Notes under the pieces: generated by a model
Database searches by the model: none
Seen by the model: only the letters and a program-made list of their open reading frames with translations
What the model was told of the DNA's origin: nothing
DNA from: CAYLVJ01 sp964501525
GTDB taxonomy: Bacteria > Patescibacteriota > Minisyncoccia > Minisyncoccales > CAYTKG01
Direction: 5' to 3'
DNA: 31,229 nt
NCBI GenBank assembly: GCA_964501525.1
Contig: CAZCSI010000003.1
Coordinates: 1 to 31,229 of the forward strand
Position numbers and translations under genes: made by a program
Shown: positions 21,655 through 29,456 of the stretch, in pieces
Layout of the letters: each line of letters starts with the position of its first letter
Numbering within the stretch: position 1 is the stretch's first letter

Positions 21655-21735
21655 CTCAACCTTATTAAAAGCGAAGAAAATCAAGTTCGACTTGAAACCT
21701 CTTCGCTTTTGTTTTTACCATACTCAACCTTATTA
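21655..21735 (+). repeat. 13-bp direct repeats flanking the clpP terminator
   Basis: CTCAACCTTATTA occurs at 21655-21667 and again at 21723-21735, exactly on either side of the terminator hairpin. The arrangement resembles a small hairpin element with flanking target duplications, or a local slippage duplication. Confidence 0.7.
21667..21716 (+). terminator. intrinsic terminator after clpP
   Basis: AAAAGCGAAGA (21667-21677) pairs with TCTTCGCTTTT (21700-21710), closing a nested hairpin TCAAG-TTCGA-CTTGA (21681-21695), and is followed by GTTTTT. It separates the housekeeping operon from the surface-protein module. Confidence 0.85.
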
Positions 21736-21743
21736 CAAACAAA

Positions 21744-21916
21744 ATGAATAGAGCATATTTTTCTTCAAGAACAATAAAAAGCACAGCCCTGGTCTTATCT
21801 GTGGCTACTGCCACCCTTTTACTTGTTATGGGGGTTCAAGCTCAATGGAGTGAACCGGACTGCGACCCGCCCGGATGCAACGTAGATGCTCCTATCAATG
21901 TAGGAGGAGACACGCA
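21744..21916 (+). repeat. signal-peptide repeat block, copy 1 (pairs with 23073-23245)
   Basis: The first 173 nt of the two fibre genes align without gaps and with four differences that I count. The upstream 40 nt are also clearly related (CTTCGCTTTT ... ATTACAAACAAAATG). Confidence 0.9.
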
Positions 21917-23021
21917 AACTAAACAAGGAGGACTGAACCTTGGAGGGGACTTAAACCTCCAGGACAACGCTTTAATTATTAGCTCGGGGGATGGAAAAAT
22001 CTATCGCTCAGGCGGGCAGCTGACAATTGAGGCGGATGACAACTGGCATTGGCGCAGTTCTTGGGACAATCACAATGAAATGACTTTGCATTACAAAGAT
22101 GGCCTATCGGTGAGAAGCTTAGCTCAAGCTGAAGATTTTTGCACCCATGCAGGCGTTTGTTTAGAGGATGTCTCTTCTTCAAGAATCACCGGCTCCGGTT
22201 CCGCAGGCCAGGTTACTTTCTGGACCGGGTCTTCATCTATCGGAGGCAATAACAATCTTTATTGGAACAACTCATCCGCCAGATTGGGAATAGGAACCAC
22301 GAGCCCCAGTTATAGGTTGCAGGTCGCCGGCTCTACAAGAATAGATTCATATTTAGGGGTTGGGGTTAATCCTTCATCCACTTACAGAATCTACGCCAGC
22401 GGTGCATCTTACGGAATCCGCGCCGATGGGTCTACCATGGGAGGATACTTTAGAGACTCAGGCGGCACTTCTTACACATACGTAGCTTATTTGGATTGGG
22501 GCCTCTATTCTGTTAGTGATAAAAATTATTTTTCAGGTGATGTGGGTATAGGGACCACCAATCCATCCCAAAAACTGGATGTAAGAGGAGATACCTATAT
22601 TTCAGGGAGGTTGGGAACCTTGGGAAGGAGTGTTGACTGCCCTAACGGCTGGGGCTGCGGAGTTCACACTTGGGATGTGTATGCCGATGCTTCTATGAGG
22701 ACTCATATGTTGTGCTTGGGAGGAGGGCAGGGAACTTCAAATACCGGTGACTGCAGAACAAGCTGGCCGGACGGCAACGGTGCGAGTATCGGGGGGGATG
22801 TTATTTCGCATTCAATGCCTGCTCAGACCGGCTGGTCGCCGCCGGCAGGCCTCTGGGTATGCGGAGGTGACCAGATCCTTTATCAAATCTATACAGGCAG
22901 TAGATGGCAGGGAGCTTCGACAGGCCTCATTGTGTCGGACGGCACAACTGATAGAGTGAGGTTATGGAATTATAATGATCAAGACAACAGAACCGTATAT
23001 TGCAGGTCAGTAACACTTTAA
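21744..23021 (+). CDS. secreted fibre-like surface protein, copy 1
   Basis: This 425-residue protein has an N-terminal signal peptide (Arg-rich start, then TALVLSVATATLLLVMGVQA, likely cleaved after about residue 33). The mature start has the Cys-containing WSEPDCDPPGCNVDAPINVGG. The body carries phage-tail-fibre/adhesin-type repeats: LGIGTTSPSYRLQVAG near 183-198 and VGIGTTNPSQKLDVRG later, plus the YRIYASGASYGIRADGST and GGYFRDSGGTSYTYVAY blocks shared with copy 2. The last 130 residues form a separate Cys- and Trp-containing domain ending TVYCRSVTL, absent from copy 2. It is probably displayed outside the cell as a trimeric or fibrous adhesin, which is inference from the repeats. A possible -10 (TATTAC 21731-21736) lies just before the ATG; no Shine-Dalgarno is visible. 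Confidence 0.8.
   Translation: MNRAYFSSRTIKSTALVLSVATATLLLVMGVQAQWSEPDCDPPGCNVDAPINVGGDTQTKQGGLNLGGDLNLQDNALIISSGDGKIYRSGGQLTIEADDNWHWRSSWDNHNEMTLHYKDGLSVRSLAQAEDFCTHAGVCLEDVSSSRITGSGSAGQVTFWTGSSSIGGNNNLYWNNSSARLGIGTTSPSYRLQVAGSTRIDSYLGVGVNPSSTYRIYASGASYGIRADGSTMGGYFRDSGGTSYTYVAYLDWGLYSVSDKNYFSGDVGIGTTNPSQKLDVRGDTYISGRLGTLGRSVDCPNGWGCGVHTWDVYADASMRTHMLCLGGGQGTSNTGDCRTSWPDGNGASIGGDVISHSMPAQTGWSPPAGLWVCGGDQILYQIYTGSRWQGASTGLIVSDGTTDRVRLWNYNDQDNRTVYCRSVTL
22185..22490 (+). repeat. central repeat block, copy 1 (pairs with 23781-24086)
   Basis: This 306-nt block begins ATCACCGGCTCCGGTTCCGC and aligns without gaps to 23781-24086 in the second fibre gene, with mostly synonymous differences. It encodes TGSGSAGQVTFWTGSSS through SGGTSYTYVAY. 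Confidence 0.9.
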
Positions 23022-23072
23022 TTTGAAATTTCTTCGCTTTTATTTTTATCACACCTAATCATTACAAACAAA

Positions 23073-23245
23073 ATGAATAAAGCATATTTTTCTTCAAGAA
23101 CAATAAAAAGAACAGCCCTGGTTTTGTCTGTGGCTACTGCCACCCTTTTACTTGTTATGGGGGTTCAAGCTCAATGGAGTGAACCGGACTGCGACCCGCC
23201 CGGATGCAACGTAGATGCTCCTATCAATGTAGGAGGAGACACGCA
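23073..23245 (+). repeat. signal-peptide repeat block, copy 2
   Basis: This is the ungapped match to 21744-21916, 1329 bp apart. Confidence 0.9.
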
Positions 23246-24980
23246 GATTAAAGAAGGAGCGTTAGGTTCTACAAGCAGCATGACATCTCCTGTATTCTAT
23301 GATGACGACAACGATACTTTTCTCGGAGATTTTGCTTCCTATTCCCGTCTCAATCAGGCCCGGTTGAACTACCTCTCTCTCGGCACAGGCATCAATACCA
23401 ACTACAGAATCTACGCCACCGGTAGGCCTTATGGGATCCGCGCCCAAGGGTCCACCATGGGAGGCTATTTCCGCGATACCGGCGGCACCAGTTATACCTA
23501 TGTGGCTTACGCAGGTTATGGGGTACGGGGGTACGGTGATACCATGGGAGGAAGGTTTGAAGACAGCAATTCATCGGCAAGAGTTTATCTTGCTTATGGA
23601 GGGTACGATGTTTTGGCTAATGGCACAGGCAGAATTGACGCTACCAGCCAGATGAGGGCTCCTATCTATCGTGATAGAGATGATCCCAACTTTTATGTTG
23701 ACCCGAATAGCACCTCAAGACTCAACTGTATTGACCTTGGAGGAGAAACAAGGTGCGACTGGCCGGATTTGTCAGGAACGATCACCGGCTCCGGTTCCGC
23801 AGGCCAGGTTACTTTCTGGACCGGGTCTTCGTCTGTCGGAGGCAGCAACAGTCTTTATTGGGACAACTCGAACAACAGATTGGGTATAGGAACTACGAGC
23901 CCCAGTTATAGGTTGCAGGTTGCCGGCTCTACGAGAATAAATTCATATTTAGGGGTTGGGGTTAATCCTTCATCCACCTACAGAATCTATGCCAGCGGCG
24001 CATCTTACGGGATCCGCGCTGATGGGTCCACTGCGGGAGGTTATTTTAGAGACTCAGGCGGCACCAGTTATACCTATGTGGCCTATGGACGTTATGGGGT
24101 ACAGGGATACGGTGCCACTGCGGGAGGTTACTTTTATGACACTGACGGAACATCCAGGGTTTATCTTGCCCGTGGAGGGTACGACGTTTTGGCTGACGGC
24201 TCAGGTAGGATTGACGCCACCAGCCAGATGAGGGCTCCTATCTATTATGATAGAAATGACCCTAATTTTTATGTTAACCCGAATGGAACCTCCAAGTTAG
24301 AAAGTTTGTTAGTGGAAGATGGAGATGGTCCTAGTGTCCCAGTTTTTCGAGGGAGTGGTGACGATTGGCAGTATTCAGGTTATATTTTGGCTAGAAACAA
24401 GGATAGTCAAAAATGGGGCATTACTTACAGGGTCGATATGACAGACGACTTGCTGTGGTGGTACTACAACGGCTCTGGTTATTCGAACAATATGCGCCTT
24501 ACAAATTCGAACGGAGATTTGTATATAAAAGGAAGTTACCACTGTAACGGAGTTGACTTGGCGGAAAAAACTCTCAGCGAAGAACCCCTTGAAGCTGCGG
24601 AGGTTGCATCTTTGAGTTCAGAAAACGAAGGACAGCTGAGAAAAAGCAAAACCGCTTATGAAACAGAGGTGGCAGGAGTTGTTTCCACTGACCCGGGTAT
24701 GGTTTTAGGAGTTGATATTGATGAAAACGGAGATGAGGTTGATACGGTCGAGATAGACGGGGTTGACCTGGCTTTGGCAGGGCGGGTTCCGGTAAAGACA
24801 ACCACTGAAAACGGAGCCATAAAGGTGGGAGACCTGTTGGTTTCCTCCTCCAAGCCCGGCTACGCTATGCGGGGTGATCCGGATGTTGTAAAGAACAAGC
24901 CGGGAGTTGTAATCGGTAAAGCAATGCAAAGCTTGGAAGACGGGGAAGCCGAGATGTTAGTTTTAATTCTGATGAGATGA
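23073..24980 (+). CDS. secreted fibre-like surface protein, copy 2
   Basis: This 635-residue paralogue of the preceding gene has the same signal peptide and Cys-containing mature start. It contains two 108-residue internal repeats (residues 111-218 and 303-410), each with GIRAxGSTxGGYFRD, YGVxGYGxTxGG, VYLAxGGYDVLAxGxGRIDA and APIYxDRxDPNFYVxPNxTSxL. A degenerate SPVFYDDDND copy precedes them. The YD-N-YV-P motif is typical of phage tail fibres and shufflon-type adhesins. The C-terminal 130 residues (VDLAEKTLSEEPLEAAEVASL ... VAGVVSTDPGMVLG ... LAGRVPVKTTTENGAIKVGDLLVSSSKPGYAM) form a compact domain I associate with the ends of fibre-like proteins in CPR and phages. Its TGA overlaps the next ATG (ATGA at 24977-24980). 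Confidence 0.8.
   Translation: MNKAYFSSRTIKRTALVLSVATATLLLVMGVQAQWSEPDCDPPGCNVDAPINVGGDTQIKEGALGSTSSMTSPVFYDDDNDTFLGDFASYSRLNQARLNYLSLGTGINTNYRIYATGRPYGIRAQGSTMGGYFRDTGGTSYTYVAYAGYGVRGYGDTMGGRFEDSNSSARVYLAYGGYDVLANGTGRIDATSQMRAPIYRDRDDPNFYVDPNSTSRLNCIDLGGETRCDWPDLSGTITGSGSAGQVTFWTGSSSVGGSNSLYWDNSNNRLGIGTTSPSYRLQVAGSTRINSYLGVGVNPSSTYRIYASGASYGIRADGSTAGGYFRDSGGTSYTYVAYGRYGVQGYGATAGGYFYDTDGTSRVYLARGGYDVLADGSGRIDATSQMRAPIYYDRNDPNFYVNPNGTSKLESLLVEDGDGPSVPVFRGSGDDWQYSGYILARNKDSQKWGITYRVDMTDDLLWWYYNGSGYSNNMRLTNSNGDLYIKGSYHCNGVDLAEKTLSEEPLEAAEVASLSSENEGQLRKSKTAYETEVAGVVSTDPGMVLGVDIDENGDEVDTVEIDGVDLALAGRVPVKTTTENGAIKVGDLLVSSSKPGYAMRGDPDVVKNKPGVVIGKAMQSLEDGEAEMLVLILMR
23403..23726 (+). repeat. 108-codon internal repeat A of the second fibre gene (pairs with 23979-24302)
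   Basis: Repeats A and B have equal length (324 nt) and share most of their encoded motifs, from YRIYA to the TSxL end of the fibre repeat. The first part also matches 22380-22490 of the first fibre gene. Confidence 0.85.
23781..24086 (+). repeat. central repeat block, copy 2
   Basis: This is the ungapped match to 22185-22490, 1596 bp apart. Confidence 0.9.
23979..24302 (+). repeat. 108-codon internal repeat B of the second fibre gene
   Basis: This is the second member of the pair with 23403-23726. Confidence 0.85.
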
Positions 24981-25690
24981 TTATAGAAAGAAAAAAGACA
25001 ATATTGTCTTTAACTTTATTGATTATTCTTTTTTCGCTTATTAGTTTCGAAAAAGCTCTCGCCGATACTTGTTATACTTGTGACAGTGATGGTAATTGTG
25101 TTGCTCACGGTATTAATCCTGACGATTGTTTCCATGTCCCGGGAGGAGATGATTGTATAGACTCTGATGGCAATAAGTATGAATGCCATCACAAGTACTT
25201 AGGAGACAGCCAATATTGTGGAGGGACGTATTGCGGTCCATCGTGTGCGGAAACGAGCAGCGGATGTGACTGTTCAAGTTGTGTCGGCGGAAATGGCGGA
25301 GATACTCACATGGAATGTGATGCAAATTGTAATTGTGTTGAGGTCAGCGGTTCGGGAACTAGTGAGTGTAGTGTTTCCGAGCATTGCTATCCATGCGGCA
25401 CCTGCATTCCCTGTAACTGCGGGATAAGCTTAGCTTCTTCAGAAGGCGGAGATACCTTTGCTTCAGCCGGCTGTGCTGACAATGGTTCCGCTTCGCTTGC
25501 AGCTGATGAACCCTCTGTTCTGGGGGAGACGGAAATAGCGGCAGCGGATTGGGAGGAGTCTTCAGAATCGGAAGAAGATGATATCGAGGTTCGGGCAGAG
25601 AGATTGTTGGACGGAGGGTTTTTGCTGTCTTCCATCGTAGAGTTCATATCGGGGCTGATAAGAAGGATTAAGCTGGCCATTACTTATTAA
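24977..25690 (+). CDS. Cys-rich secreted protein
   Basis: This 237-residue protein has a clear signal peptide (IIERKKTILSLTLLIILFSL, cleavage after ALA near 29). The mature N-terminal half (about 30-165) holds 22 cysteines by my count, many in CxxC or CxC spacing (CYTC, CDCSSC, CNC, CYPCGTCIPCNC), with many Gly, Asp and Ser residues. A short acidic linker follows (EESSESEEDDIE), then a C-terminal helix (LLDGGFLLSSIVEFISGLIRRIKLAITY) that could bind a membrane. It starts inside the stop of the second fibre gene (ATGA), so the two are co-translated. The cysteines imply a disulfide-stabilised or metal-binding domain outside the cell. I do not recognise a family. Confidence 0.8.
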   Translation: MIIERKKTILSLTLLIILFSLISFEKALADTCYTCDSDGNCVAHGINPDDCFHVPGGDDCIDSDGNKYECHHKYLGDSQYCGGTYCGPSCAETSSGCDCSSCVGGNGGDTHMECDANCNCVEVSGSGTSECSVSEHCYPCGTCIPCNCGISLASSEGGDTFASAGCADNGSASLAADEPSVLGETEIAAADWEESSESEEDDIEVRAERLLDGGFLLSSIVEFISGLIRRIKLAITY

Positions 25691-25723
25691 ATTCTATAAT
25701 CAACTAAGTTAAAAACTTATAAT

Positions 25724-26365
25724 ATGCCAGAAGAAAAAGAAATTTTAAAAGAATCAAGCTCTCCGATCCTTAATAAGAGATCTCGGGTTTTGATTTTCGG
25801 AGTCGGGATTATCCTGGGCTTGGCAGCGGGCTATGCAGCAGGAGTTTACTTAGGTGGAAACTCTTTTCAGCAAGGCTTGATCCAAGGCCGAAACGAGATG
25901 GAACAAGAGTACGAGGAGAAACTAGAACAGATTTTCCCCTCTTTTGAGGAACCCGATGAGATATATTCTGTGTACGGAGAAATAACATCAATAGAGGGAG
26001 AGGTTTTAACCGTTGAGCAGGTGATCCATTCTGCCAATCCTTTAAAAGACCCGGAGACGAAGATGTGGAGAGTGGAAGTAAATGAAGATACGGAGCTGGT
26101 GAGGTTGCTGGAAATATCTCCTGAGGAGATTGAAGCTGCCGACGGAGAACTGACAGATCCTTTCATAGAGGAGGAGATAAGCTTTTCAGAGCTGGAGCCG
26201 GGTGATATGGTTTATGCCCGGTCTGCAGAAAATATTAAAGATAAAGAGCAGTTTCAAGCTCAGAAAATTGAAGTTGAGTTCGAGCCCGTGATGGTTGAGC
26301 CAACCCCGGAGAGTCCTGAAATAATGCCTGAAGAATTGTTGGAAAATACGCCAGAAGATTTTTAA
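25724..26365 (+). CDS. single-pass membrane protein with DUF5666/OB-like outside domain
   Basis: This 213-residue protein has a short cytoplasmic N-terminus with NKRSR, one hydrophobic helix (about 26-48, LIFGVGIILGLAAGYAAGVYLGG), a short coiled segment, and an outside domain with YGEITSIEGEVLTVEQV...KMWRVEVNEDTELVRL and FSELEPGDMVYARSAENIKDKEQFQAQKIEVE. A VxGxIxSIxGxxLTV start and LxPGDxVxVxxxxxI-x-A-xxI end is the pattern of DUF5666-type small beta-barrels. The tail is Pro/Glu-rich. It sits within the surface-protein operon; the function is unknown. Confidence 0.7.
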   Translation: MPEEKEILKESSSPILNKRSRVLIFGVGIILGLAAGYAAGVYLGGNSFQQGLIQGRNEMEQEYEEKLEQIFPSFEEPDEIYSVYGEITSIEGEVLTVEQVIHSANPLKDPETKMWRVEVNEDTELVRLLEISPEEIEAADGELTDPFIEEEISFSELEPGDMVYARSAENIKDKEQFQAQKIEVEFEPVMVEPTPESPEIMPEELLENTPEDF

Positions 26366-26377
26366 CATTAATAAAAA

Positions 26378-27598
26378 ATGGAAACCGGAACCAAAAATAA
26401 GATAATTTTTCTGCTGGTTGCCTCGCTTTTGCTGTTCACCCTTTTTATAAACACAGAAGAGGTAAGAGCACAGGAAAATTGTGAATTTTCAGGATGGAGC
26501 TGGTCCAGCAATACAGGCTGGATAAGTTTTAGTGGCTCAAATTACGGGGTTGTTATGGACCCTTACAGCGGAGTCCTCTCCGGTTATGCCTGGTCTTCGA
26601 ATTTGGGCTGGTTGAGTTTTGATGATTACGCCGGTTGTCCCGTATCTCCCTGTGAGCCTCGATTGACAGGGAATTTTCCTTATTGCGACAACGGCTCGGA
26701 TTGCAATTTCTATTTTGAAGGTTTTTCTCGGTTTTTGGCTGGAGACCCTCCTGCCGGAGGCTGGAGGGGGTGGGTAAGGCTGAGCGATTCATTGTACGGC
26801 CTGCGTACGGCGGGAACAAGCAATCATGTATGGGAGGTGAGTGACTGGGCCTGGGGCGGCGGCGATGGAGTTAAAAAGGGAGTTCATGGCTGGAGTTCTG
26901 CCAACTGTTTGGAGCAGGGTTCATGTGGTAACTCTGATTATAAGGTTATACTTTCTTGCGAGGGCATAAACTTCCCTCCGCAGATTACGAGCACAGCAGT
27001 TCTACAAGGTAGTTATTGTGAAGTTTATAGCCCCCCTGTATTTCTTACTTGGGAATATCTTGACCCTGACGGAGATGAGCAAGGCGCCCGCCACGTTAAG
27101 GTTTACAGCGGCGGGGCATTGGTAAATGAAAGCTGCTCGGGCGGATTTGATAACTGCCAGTCCAGTTCAACTACTTACGCGCCTCCTGGTTTAGATTGGG
27201 ATACGAGCTATACTTGGGAGGTGAAGATCTGGGATGAGAGAGGGGCTGAGTCGGAGTGGGTTGACGGAGAACCGTTCACCACCGGCTCCGGCTCCATATT
27301 TCCTGATTTCACCTGGGAGCCTACTGAACCCGTGATGGGAGAGCAGATCCAGTTTTTTGACCAGAGTTTTGCAGTGGGTAATATTGAGGTGGCTTCTTGG
27401 TTCTGGCAGTTTGAAGCAGGGGTGCCTGCCACTTCGGAAGAGCAAAACCCGATTGTTCAGTTTGAGACCGCTTCAGAAGGAAACGAGGTGTCTTTAACAG
27501 TTAGTTGTCCGGAGGACGAGGTAGTGTGTACGGAAACCAAAGAGATCGAAATTTTGCTTGAGCTTCCGGAATGGATAGAGGTTCCTCCCGGCGGATAA
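26378..27598 (+). CDS. secreted WSSNxGW-repeat protein with Fn3-like and PKD-like domains
   Basis: This 406-residue protein has a signal peptide (IIFLLVASLLLFTLFINTEEVRA, cleavage near 32). Two clear WSSNxGW repeats follow (SWSSNTGWISF about 41-51 and AWSSNLGWLSF about 71-81) and a third, degenerate HGWSS near 168. Then come a Cys-containing stretch, a fibronectin-III-like domain (about 200-303, with PPGLDWDTSYTWEVKIWDERG) and a PKD-like domain (about 305-392, DFTWEPTEPVMGEQIQFFDQS). GWAWSSNIGWISF repeats are widespread in CPR surface proteins from memory. It is the last gene of the module and is followed by a strong terminator. Confidence 0.8.
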   Translation: METGTKNKIIFLLVASLLLFTLFINTEEVRAQENCEFSGWSWSSNTGWISFSGSNYGVVMDPYSGVLSGYAWSSNLGWLSFDDYAGCPVSPCEPRLTGNFPYCDNGSDCNFYFEGFSRFLAGDPPAGGWRGWVRLSDSLYGLRTAGTSNHVWEVSDWAWGGGDGVKKGVHGWSSANCLEQGSCGNSDYKVILSCEGINFPPQITSTAVLQGSYCEVYSPPVFLTWEYLDPDGDEQGARHVKVYSGGALVNESCSGGFDNCQSSSTTYAPPGLDWDTSYTWEVKIWDERGAESEWVDGEPFTTGSGSIFPDFTWEPTEPVMGEQIQFFDQSFAVGNIEVASWFWQFEAGVPATSEEQNPIVQFETASEGNEVSLTVSCPEDEVVCTETKEIEILLELPEWIEVPPGG

Positions 27599-27624
27599 CC
27601 GGTTGAGTGGGCAAACTATCAATC

Positions 27625-27654
27625 AAGCACCCGCGTTGAAACGCGGGTGCTTTT
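27625..27654 (+). terminator. intrinsic terminator closing the surface-protein operon
   Basis: GCACCCGCGT (27627-27636) pairs with ACGCGGGTGC (27641-27650) around a TGAA loop, extended by A-T pairs and followed by TTTT. This is a strong GC-rich stem. Confidence 0.92.
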
Positions 27655-27708
27655 AAATACAAACTTTTTGACTCGAGTTCGGGCTGGAAATAAAAATCCT
27701 GTCAGATG

Positions 27709-27725
27709 GTTCAACCGGGTTGAAC
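27709..27725. promoter_or_regulatory. 17-bp palindrome overlapping the rny promoter -35
   Basis: GTTCAACC-G-GGTTGAAC is perfectly symmetric around 27717. Its right end is the -35 hexamer of the predicted rny promoter, the usual place for a repressor operator. Confidence 0.6.
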
Positions 27726-27747
27726 AAAAGTTTTTTTGTGTTATTCT
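27720..27747 (+). promoter_or_regulatory. putative rny promoter
   Basis: TTGAAC (27720-27725), a 16-bp spacer and TATTCT (27742-27747) predict a start near 27754 and a leader of about 100 nt before the rny ATG. The remaining intergenic sequence is AT-rich with no other structure I can see. Confidence 0.55.
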
Positions 27748-27856
27748 AAAGATGACGTAAAGAAGAATTATCACTAGAATTTAATTTTAACTGGTAAAAG
27801 AAAACTGTTAAAACAAAAGAACAGAATTATGTTTTCGAAATACCATTTGGAAAATT

Positions 27857-29386
27857 ATGGCTACACTTTTGACCTTAGCAATAGGAGTCTTTTCATTGAT
27901 GGCGGGTTCTGTCCTGGGTTATCTTGCCCGCCAGCAGGTAGCTAAAAAACAAGCAGAGAGCCTAGAGGCTACTCTGGACAAAAAACTTGGAGAGGCCCGG
28001 AAAAAAGCGGAGAATATCGTAGAAGAGGCGGAAAAGAAGGGCAAACTCATAATCAAAAAAACGGAAGAAGAGCAGAAAGTTCTTAAAAAAGAGCTCTTGG
28101 AAAAAGAGAGTTTTTTGCGTAAAAAAGAAGACAGGCTGGATAAAACAAGCGAGCAGCTCTCCGGCCGGAAAGCAAAACTTCAAGCTAAAGTAGAAAAACT
28201 CAGAGAGGCCAAACAGAAAATAGAGGAGTTGAATCAGAGAGCTAATGCTCGTCTGGAAAAGGTATCCGGGCTTTCTGAGGAAGAAGCGAAAAAGGAGATG
28301 ATGAGTCAGATTGAAAAGGAGTACGAGGTGGAGGTTTTGGAGAGAATAAGGAAACTGGAAAGAGAAGGAGGGGAGAGGTATGAGGCTCGGGCCAAAGAGA
28401 TTCTGTCCGATGCTATCCAGCGTTTTGCTTTGCCTCAGGTCCAAGAAATTACTACCAGCACCCTGCATATTCCCAATGACGATATTAAAGGAAGGATTAT
28501 CGGCAAAGGAGGGCGTAACATTAAGGTCCTGGAGAAACTGACAGGAACAGAGGTGGTGGTAGATGACACTCCGGAGACGGTAATTATTTCCGGGTTTAAC
28601 CCCACCAGAAGGCAGGTGGCGAAGCTGGCGCTTAAGCGGTTGGTAAAAGACGGGCGCATTCAGCCGGCCAGCATTGAAAAAGAAGTTGAAAAAGCCGAGA
28701 AAGACATTAAAAAGCAGGTGAAGAAGGCCGGTGAACAGGCGGTTTTCCAGGTTGAAGTTTTAGGCCTTGAACCCAGGTTAGTCCAACTTCTAGGCCGGCT
28801 TCATTTCAGAACCAGCTATGGCCAAAACGTGCTTCTTCACTCCATGGAGGTAGCCGAGCTGGCAGGCGCTTTGGCTAACGAAATAGGTGTAGACAGTAAA
28901 TTGTGCAAAAGAGCGGGGCTTCTTCACGACATCGGCAAATCAATGGACAGGCAGGTAGAAGGCTCTCATGTCGAAATTGGGATGCGGATTTTAGAGAAAT
29001 TAGGAGAGTCGGAAGAGGTAATTGCAGTTATGAAATCTCATCACGGTGATTATGAGCCGGAAAGTATTGAAGCTGTTCTGGTGCAAGCCGCGGACCAGAT
29101 TTCAGGGGCCAGGCCGGGCGCCAGAAAGGAAAGTCTGGAAGATTATCTGAAACGGCTGGAAAACCTGGAAGAGATTGCAGACAGGTTCAAGGGTGTGGAA
29201 AAGTCATATGCCATTCAAGCCGGTCGTGAACTGAGGGTGTTTGTCAAGCCCGAAGACGTTGGCGACCTGGAAGCTCATAAAATTGCCAAAAGTATTGCCA
29301 ACCGGATTGAAGATGAACTTAAATACCCGGGCAAGATAAAGGTGACCCTTATCAGGGAGCAGAGAGTAGTAGAATACGCCAAGTAA
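27857..29386 (+). CDS. rny: ribonuclease Y
   Basis: This 509-residue protein is the usual length for the family. It has an N-terminal membrane helix (about 2-25), a long coiled coil (about 30-180), a KH domain (about 200-265, IPNDDIKGRIIGKGGRNIKVLEKLTG) and an HD domain with RTSYGQNVLLHSMEVA and LLHDIGKSMD (metal-binding HD), followed by SHHGDYEPES. RNase Y is the membrane-anchored endonuclease that starts mRNA decay in many bacteria without RNase E. With PNPase and the NYN protein in the same window it gives a nearly complete decay set. It has its own promoter region and ends at a bidirectional terminator. Confidence 0.97.
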   Translation: MATLLTLAIGVFSLMAGSVLGYLARQQVAKKQAESLEATLDKKLGEARKKAENIVEEAEKKGKLIIKKTEEEQKVLKKELLEKESFLRKKEDRLDKTSEQLSGRKAKLQAKVEKLREAKQKIEELNQRANARLEKVSGLSEEEAKKEMMSQIEKEYEVEVLERIRKLEREGGERYEARAKEILSDAIQRFALPQVQEITTSTLHIPNDDIKGRIIGKGGRNIKVLEKLTGTEVVVDDTPETVIISGFNPTRRQVAKLALKRLVKDGRIQPASIEKEVEKAEKDIKKQVKKAGEQAVFQVEVLGLEPRLVQLLGRLHFRTSYGQNVLLHSMEVAELAGALANEIGVDSKLCKRAGLLHDIGKSMDRQVEGSHVEIGMRILEKLGESEEVIAVMKSHHGDYEPESIEAVLVQAADQISGARPGARKESLEDYLKRLENLEEIADRFKGVEKSYAIQAGRELRVFVKPEDVGDLEAHKIAKSIANRIEDELKYPGKIKVTLIREQRVVEYAK

Positions 29387-29409
29387 GAGAACTGCACACT
29401 TTAAATTTT

Positions 29410-29435
29410 AAAAAGCCGCGGTTGCGCGGCTTTTT
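29410..29435. terminator. bidirectional intrinsic terminator between rny and argS
   Basis: AAAAAGCCGCG (29410-29420), loop GTTG, CGCGGCTTTTT (29425-29435). The A-run and T-run make it functional for the plus-strand rny transcript and the minus-strand argS transcript. Confidence 0.93.
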
Positions 29436-29456
29436 GTTTATTTCTTTCAATATTTG

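Noticed and set aside
25718..25723. perfect TATAAT immediately before the ATG at 25724
   Set aside because: The start point would fall inside the gene, and no -35 is visible at the proper distance.
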